Source: Wyeomyia smithii
Taxonomy: Eukaryota > Arthropoda > Insecta > Diptera > Culicidae
Direction of reading: 5' to 3'
DNA: 64,000 nucleotides
NCBI RefSeq assembly: GCF_029784165.1
Contig: NC_073694.1
Coordinates: forward strand, 44,561,639-44,625,638
Under the pieces are notes generated by a model that was not told where the DNA came from, ran no database searches, and saw only the letters and a program-made list of their open reading frames with translations. Shown one piece after another: positions 58,893-64,000 of this stretch. How positions within the stretch are numbered: the stretch's first letter is position 1; each line of letters begins with the position of its first letter. Position numbers and translations under genes: made by a program.

Positions 58893-60698
58893 GCGAATCG
58901 TATGGTCACTATTTGTTACGTTATTTCAACAGGACAGCAGGCAACCGTTTAAATCCAAAGTGCTAGAAGTGATGATATCGTTGCGTAGTACGTTTTATTC
59001 TTTAAACAAGTTTTAGTGTAAATTTTCAATTACTTGGTCGTAATAAAAAATATCAAAATAAACATTTCTCTGTAATATTTCTGTTATTTTATGGAACAGT
59101 CATCGTGCATCATTAGGATTGACTAACTCATTAATAACATTTATTTTTGAGACATTCAAGCACATTTCTTTCGTGTTTTTGCCATACTTCAATAGATTAC
59201 TATATAAACTTTCACTGCCGGTGTTTCGCATTTAACAATAATAGTATTGGTTTTGCGCTACTGTGTTACAACACGGACTTAAATGCAGTAGATAGCACGA
59301 ATAGGACTGATATTAAGTGAGTGCAATAATTATCGATCGGTTTTTAGTTCTAAGACAAATGCATTCGATTCAGTACGATTTCAAATGAAATGCGGTACGA
59401 AAAAGTTGAGAGCAGTTTTACACAGCCAGGGGTGAATGAGTTTATATAAACTATTAATTTTTCCAACACAAGCTAAGCAACATGGTTAAAAACCTATTTT
59501 TCTCCGAGTTCAAATATGTTTACAGTAAAAGACTTAATCTAGTGGTATGCTTCATACATGGCACCGCTGCCATCTGAGTTCTGTTCAAAATCCATATCGC
59601 AGTTGTTTTTGTAAGGTAGCCGCAGCAAGTTTTAATTTCGCAGTCGATTCAGACTATCTCGCGCTCGGATTGTTGGTTGTTGTTCTCGCGTTTGAGCCTT
59701 TCAAAATAGTTCGTTGGTTTGATTTACATGTTGCCATTGCTGGCAAATATAATTATGTAGATTTTTATTTTGAACAACACAAAGGAAACTATACGAAACC
59801 TATATCAGCTGCAGAAAAAGCTCTGATAAGATGAAATCAAATATGCAACGTACAACGTACGAAACTGACTACTTACAGATGTGCAAAATCTGTGTTGCTA
59901 ATCTTTGGATCCAGGTGTACAAGAATAACCGAAACTAAGTACAATACTTTATACAATAATGTATTAGATTATCAAGGATGTTTCTTCAATACTATATAAG
60001 ATTTCGATTGAATCTGATCGGCTGTACATTCGTGTTTTTGTTTTGTGATACCAAATCGGAGATCCGAAACGCAAGTGGCGAATTGTTAGAAGAAATTTAT
60101 CCACTGACATTAAATAACATTAAGTTTTCTCAAATTGAAAAAAATGTAGGTAAAAAGTAACACGCAAGTTGTGTTTTACAATTGTTCCCCACTGGTAGCG
60201 TTTATCGATTTATAAACGAAAATAAAATTTAAAAATTTGAAGTTTTCTCGAAAAACATTCACAACTCATAAAATGTACTTAAAAGTTCGGGAAAGAAACA
60301 TTCGAAATATTATATACATCCTTGCTCTTATTTACGACCGTATCAACAAAACCAATCTCTCTTCTACATTCAGTAACATTTGAAGTTGGCTGTTACATTA
60401 ATGCTAGTCTTAAAAAAAACTTAAATACGGGGTAGCACCCCGGATGCTCTTATTTAAAAAAATATCAAGGTAGAATATACACTCTTGTGTTAGTTCGTTG
60501 CAATCTTACAGTTGCAAGATTTTTCATTTGTAGGAATCGGTTCGAAATCTACAGGCTATCTCTGAAATATCAATATAGTTTAACCGCAAAACTACTTACT
60601 ACGAATCCAAATACACAGTGTATACGAGCACGTTTCCACTGGCTTGTTTTTTGATTAAGCTTTGCTCTTATCTAGATGTCGACTTTCGCAGTACCTTT
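58893..60698. other. Gap between convergent genes (3' flanks)
   Basis: Holds the 3' untranslated regions of Rabaptin-5 (polyadenylation word AATAAA at 59,042-59,047) and of the USP30 gene. The frames at 59,547-59,834 and 59,978-60,160 have no known domain. No repeat boundary was resolved. Confidence 0.45.
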
Positions 60699-62508
60699 TT
60701 ACTGTCCACTCCCAGATGGTCCAACTCCGCCACCTGATTGATTGTACTTGGACGAAAGCCCACGATCGTAAAATAGCATATACGCCGAACTGCTTAACAC
60801 TTCCTCGATGGAAACCTCCTTCACAACGGTGTCCGAAGTATAGTACCACCTGAAACAAAGACGGAAATCATAAAAAACCCTCACTTCACGAAAATGCTAC
60901 AGCAACAAACTTGTGAGAGTTCCGCAGCGCACCCCGTCTGTACGTGACGAAATGGCCACTGTTGGCTTCACCTGAATGCACGATTACCGCTAGTAAACGG
61001 TACAGGTTTTTCGGAAACATTGCACTAAATGTGTACGAACCGAAGTTGAATGCACTACCGACCGAACCGACTGGGGTAGACTGCTCGATACCTCCGCCGA
61101 CAGTCGCCTCGTAAGCTGCCGCTCCCAGACTGGCAGAGTACAGAGACATAGTGGATCCCCAGGGAGTGCTCATGGCACTGTTCAAACTAGGCTGTACGAA
61201 GCTGTAGGGAGCCATCGAAAGGGTTTCCGGAAAATGAACGAAATCTTGCCGTTTATAGGCATGCCCGGATGCGAGCCACGTTGTGCGAGCGATGTGAATG
61301 CACAAACAAGGTGGTAGTTTACTGAAAGTAAGCGTTTTCGTGTGGGTAGTTGTTTCATTACAGGACTCGCACTGAACGCCGTTCAACGTCTCCGGTTGTA
61401 TAAATTCCGTCAGCAGATTGCCGATTGAAATTCCTGGATTTTTAGCTTCCGGAAGAGACAAAGTTATACTATCAAACTTATCGTATCGAACGACGGATTT
61501 GTAGCCGCACCCGGAACAGCATAGCTGGCTACTGAGACCTCCTCGAAATGGATGCGGTACCTGTATCTGCTGTCGATCGCCCCAAACAGAAACCCGCCCT
61601 GGTCCGCGCGTCAACCGTTCAAGCGACCTACACGATCCCGAAGATCTTTTACTCAGTGCGCCGTTTCCAGTCATTTCGGTGGCCAAGATAGATCGCGGTC
61701 GACTAGGACGACCCGAAAAGGTGGAAATAATCGATGGCGGCGAGCCAGCACAATCCATCATAGATCCATCCTGTACTGCCATTGAATCCTCAGTTTCTGT
61801 ACAGGTTGAATGAGGAGAATCCGGAGTGTGCGCCTCTGATCGAGTAAACCGCGTTAAATTGGTGGATTCGTCATATTCGGCATTGCAGAAGTCCGAGAGC
61901 ATCGCACTTGAGGGACGAGCAGGAGGCATAATCGACTGCAGTTCCAACTCGCCAAGTGCGTCCGAAAGGCATCCAATCTTCTTCGGCTTTGTCACTTCCT
62001 CCTCTAGTGAGTTCAATAGCACGTGAAGAAGCTCGTGAGTATCGTGCTCATCCGGCGGAATAACCCAGCCCAACGAATGGAGAGCTCTGATTACCGCCCC
62101 CGGAGAGTACGGGTCACCACGAAGGGTAGGATGCGTCCCGTTCACCACTTCCAGGACATTCTGCAGTGAGCTGACTAAGCTTTTCTTGTCTTTGGTATTG
62201 TGGAGCTGAAGCCACGCAATAAACTGCGGACAGGCTGCTAAAGCTTGCAACAAGGTGTTGAGGAAACAAGTTTTCCCGAAATTATGCAATCCGGCAATTT
62301 GGCCACGTCTCTGACGCAGTCTAGAGGAACCTTAAAAAAAACAACGAAAATATCAAAACAATACATGAAATCTTTCTACTGGTGATATCTTATCAAATAA
62401 GTTAAACGATTATCGATTTTTCTTACCAGAGGGGCCCCAGAAAACAAAGGCACCCACTACAACGGCAGCGGTTACACCCGCTGCCATCAGCAGCTTATCG
62501 CCTTCCAT
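60699..62508 (-). CDS. Usp30: USP30 homologue, mitochondrial deubiquitinase
   Basis: Three exons, 62,508-62,427, 62,330-60,911 and 60,849-60,699, give 550 residues; introns of 96 and 61 bp have GT-AG ends. The family removes ubiquitin (notably Lys6-linked chains) from mitochondrial outer membrane proteins and opposes PINK1/Parkin mitophagy. Residues about 6-24 form one membrane segment (LLMAAGVTAAVVVGAFVFW) followed by basic residues 31-36, the known outer-membrane anchor layout. The Cys box is GLHNFGKTCFLN with C49; the His box is GHFVTYRRG with H487; S506 in YTSDT corresponds to the third residue of the unusual Cys-His-Ser triad known for USP30. Zinc-type CxxC pairs (CSGC, CESC) are present. 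It ends with SSSAYMLFYDR. Length is near that of the insect and human proteins (human 517). Confidence 0.92.
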
Positions 62509-62519
62509 TGATACAACTT

Positions 62520-63029
62520 GAACGTTTAGACCATTCCGCAACGAACGCACTTAACTAAACACTATAATCGGAATACTTTAGTGTTGATTTTTTGAAAAAG
62601 ACTAGTATAGGAGAAATTCAGTTTTGCTACTACTGCAACAACTAAAGCAAAAGTTTAAGCGTTTCTCTTGTTTTGACAGCTGAACAGACAAAAGGTACCC
62701 GATAGAAAAGTTCTCCCTATTTTCTGCCTCTCATTCCGGTTTCAGTCGGAGGAATCGGAAGATCGTCCGATTTTGAATCGGACAAATCGACTTTTGCACG
62801 CAAAACCACAATACAAATTGGATTGTAATTTGCAACAAATTAATGCTTTCCTTGCCGCTCTACATCAAGTCGTGCATCGATCAGCTGGATGACTCGTTTG
62901 TTAGATTGTTAAATTATAATTTTGACTAGTGCATTTGCGAGGCTTTGCGCGGTCTCCTGTTCCAGTCGGGATTGAAACATACACGACTACTATTACACCA
63001 GCATCTTATCTCGAGACTCTGAGTAAATC
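62520..63029. other. Upstream of USP30, unassigned
   Basis: Probably the USP30 5' untranslated region and promoter. TTTTGACAGCTG lies near 62,672. No further gene was seen. Confidence 0.4.
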
Positions 63030-63370
63030 ATTTAAAATCATTTGAAAAACATTGGCCGTGTTCAGAGTGATATCTGCTGTTTTTGTAATATAGTAAGCGA
63101 GACATCGGAACATCTGCTGTGCAGTTGTGCTGCATTATTTCAACTCAGATCTATATTACTTATTAGTGGCTGTTTACAGTCCAAAGAGATTTGGTCTTTG
63201 AATCCTCGAAAGGTTTTTGGTTTTATAAACCATATTTCATCCGACTGGGGACATGTCAACGCAGGTGCAAACGGGAATATATTACTATGTAAATGTTATC
63301 CTCCAGCAACAAAAAATAAGAGCAAAACCTCTGTGTGCTACCTTCAATATCAGACTTATAAGAGACACTT
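63030..63370 (+). pseudogene. Non-LTR retroelement C-terminal zinc-binding tail, copy 2
   Basis: The frame from 63,042 reads MKNIGRVQSDICCFCNIVSE and TSEHLLCSCAALFQLRS, the same finger as at 53,850, then KEIWSLNPRKVFGFINH. It is open for 110 residues but lacks any polymerase part. Likely an RNase-H-bearing (I, LOA or Outcast-like) element; clade not resolved. Confidence 0.6.
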
Positions 63371-64000
63371 TTAGTGGAGGCGTGGTTTCGAAGGGACTAA
63401 AATGACATGAAACACAACAGTTTGTATAGATTATCGAAACCTCGTATGTCTGATCAGAAATATAGTCTTTTTACAGAAATCGAGTAGACTCGATTCGAAC
63501 ACGAATTTCAAGCACAAAGAACAGACTAACTGGCGACGAACAAACAGTTTGAAAAAAGTGTTTAGAACTGTGCATGTGTGCCACGAAATATCCTCCGAAT
63601 TAAACCCCTCATCATCCTCATAGTACAATAAAGTGTGATGTCGCAACCGTCGCTAAGCAACCTGTATGTTTATCAGTGTATGTACTTTTCACTCCATTTG
63701 GTACTGACTTCATACGAGTTACTCGTTGAAGCTTCTTTATCACGGTTTATAAACCCTCATAGACGAAGATCTACGTAAAAAAATTCGGTTCGGTTTATCG
63801 AACAAAATTCGCGTTCGGGTTTTTTTCAATCAATAAGAGTATATTTGACACGGCACGATACTCGGGCTCGGGCGGTTTGAAAAATCTCGAACATCTCTAT
63901 TAAGCGAGCATACTTGAACGATGTAGGATTTAAGCCTGTATTACACTTTTTGACCAAGCGTCAAATATTTGGCACTTTTTGACAGATAAAAATTTGGTCA
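63371..64000. other. Right edge, MITE-like pieces
   Basis: TCGGTTCGGTTTATCGAAC and CTCGGGCTCGGGC words near 63,785-63,875 look like part of a MITE. The last 60 bp contain TTTTTGACCAA and, at the edge, TTGGTCA in the opposite sense, the end of a small inverted repeat cut by the window. Not enough to name. Confidence 0.35.

Noticed and set aside
61552..62026. Plus-strand frames opposite USP30
   Set aside because: Antisense shadows of a strongly supported coding exon.
1..64000. CRISPR arrays, operons, bacterial or integrated viral genes
   Set aside because: No regularly spaced repeats, no gene clusters without introns, and no viral protein motif was recognised in any open frame.

Overview
The window looks like culicine mosquito DNA, most probably Aedes; this is inferred from content, not from any database match. 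It is AT-rich, intron-bearing and crowded with transposable elements typical of mosquitoes: Juan/Jockey, R1 and RTE-like non-LTR retrotransposons, a tRNA-derived SINE resembling Feilai, mosquito-type mariner fragments, and many MITEs. Three host genes sit at the right end, each with short GT-AG introns that restore one continuous reading frame.

Layout. 1-4,900: remnants of an RTE-like non-LTR element; one copy is split by a 2.2 kb foldback element with CACAGTG ends and a 5-bp target duplication, which itself carries a hAT-type MITE. 5,000-7,000: AT-rich diverged repeats. 7,000-12,070: a TA-flanked element containing an R1-clade retrotransposon (intact gag-like ORF1, broken ORF2 with the polymerase core deleted) and a SINE. 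12,764-14,858: two nested CACAGTG-ended elements. 14,864-18,000: no recognised gene. 18,000-21,966: a degraded non-LTR element with a (TAAA)n tail. 23,193-24,059: a TA-flanked TIR element. About 24,880-31,860: a further RTE-like copy split by a 2.7 kb TIR element (holding a pogo-like element) and by a 2.9 kb hAT (holding another TIR element). 32,115-33,617: a second copy of that last element, in the opposite orientation. 36,196-38,980: a broken Juan copy. 41,800-46,800: mariner-like pseudogenes, MITEs and another RTE-like scrap. 47,300-49,460: a truncated retroelement tail, a repeated 15-bp motif and a perfect hairpin.

Host genes. On the minus strand at 50,192-50,939 lies a two-exon gene for a 228-residue coiled-coil protein ending in SILK-type and RVxF-type motifs, the known pair of PP1 phosphatase docking sites. 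On the plus strand at 56,365-58,892 lies a five-exon Rabaptin-5 homologue (658 residues) with a C-terminal FYVE-like zinc finger, expected to act with Rab5 on early endosomes. Convergent to it, on the minus strand at 60,699-62,508, lies a three-exon USP30 homologue (550 residues), a deubiquitinase anchored in the mitochondrial outer membrane. A Tc1-like element interrupted by a SINE, and two copies of one retroelement tail, flank this gene block.

I did not find a clearly new multi-gene system. The most distinctive signals are the CACAGTG-ended (Transib-like, RAG-signal-like) elements with exact 5-bp duplications, the PP1-docking coiled-coil gene, and the array of identical CGTTGTAACGTCACG motifs. 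Most element boundaries rest on terminal repeats plus target duplications read directly from the sequence; family names are inference.
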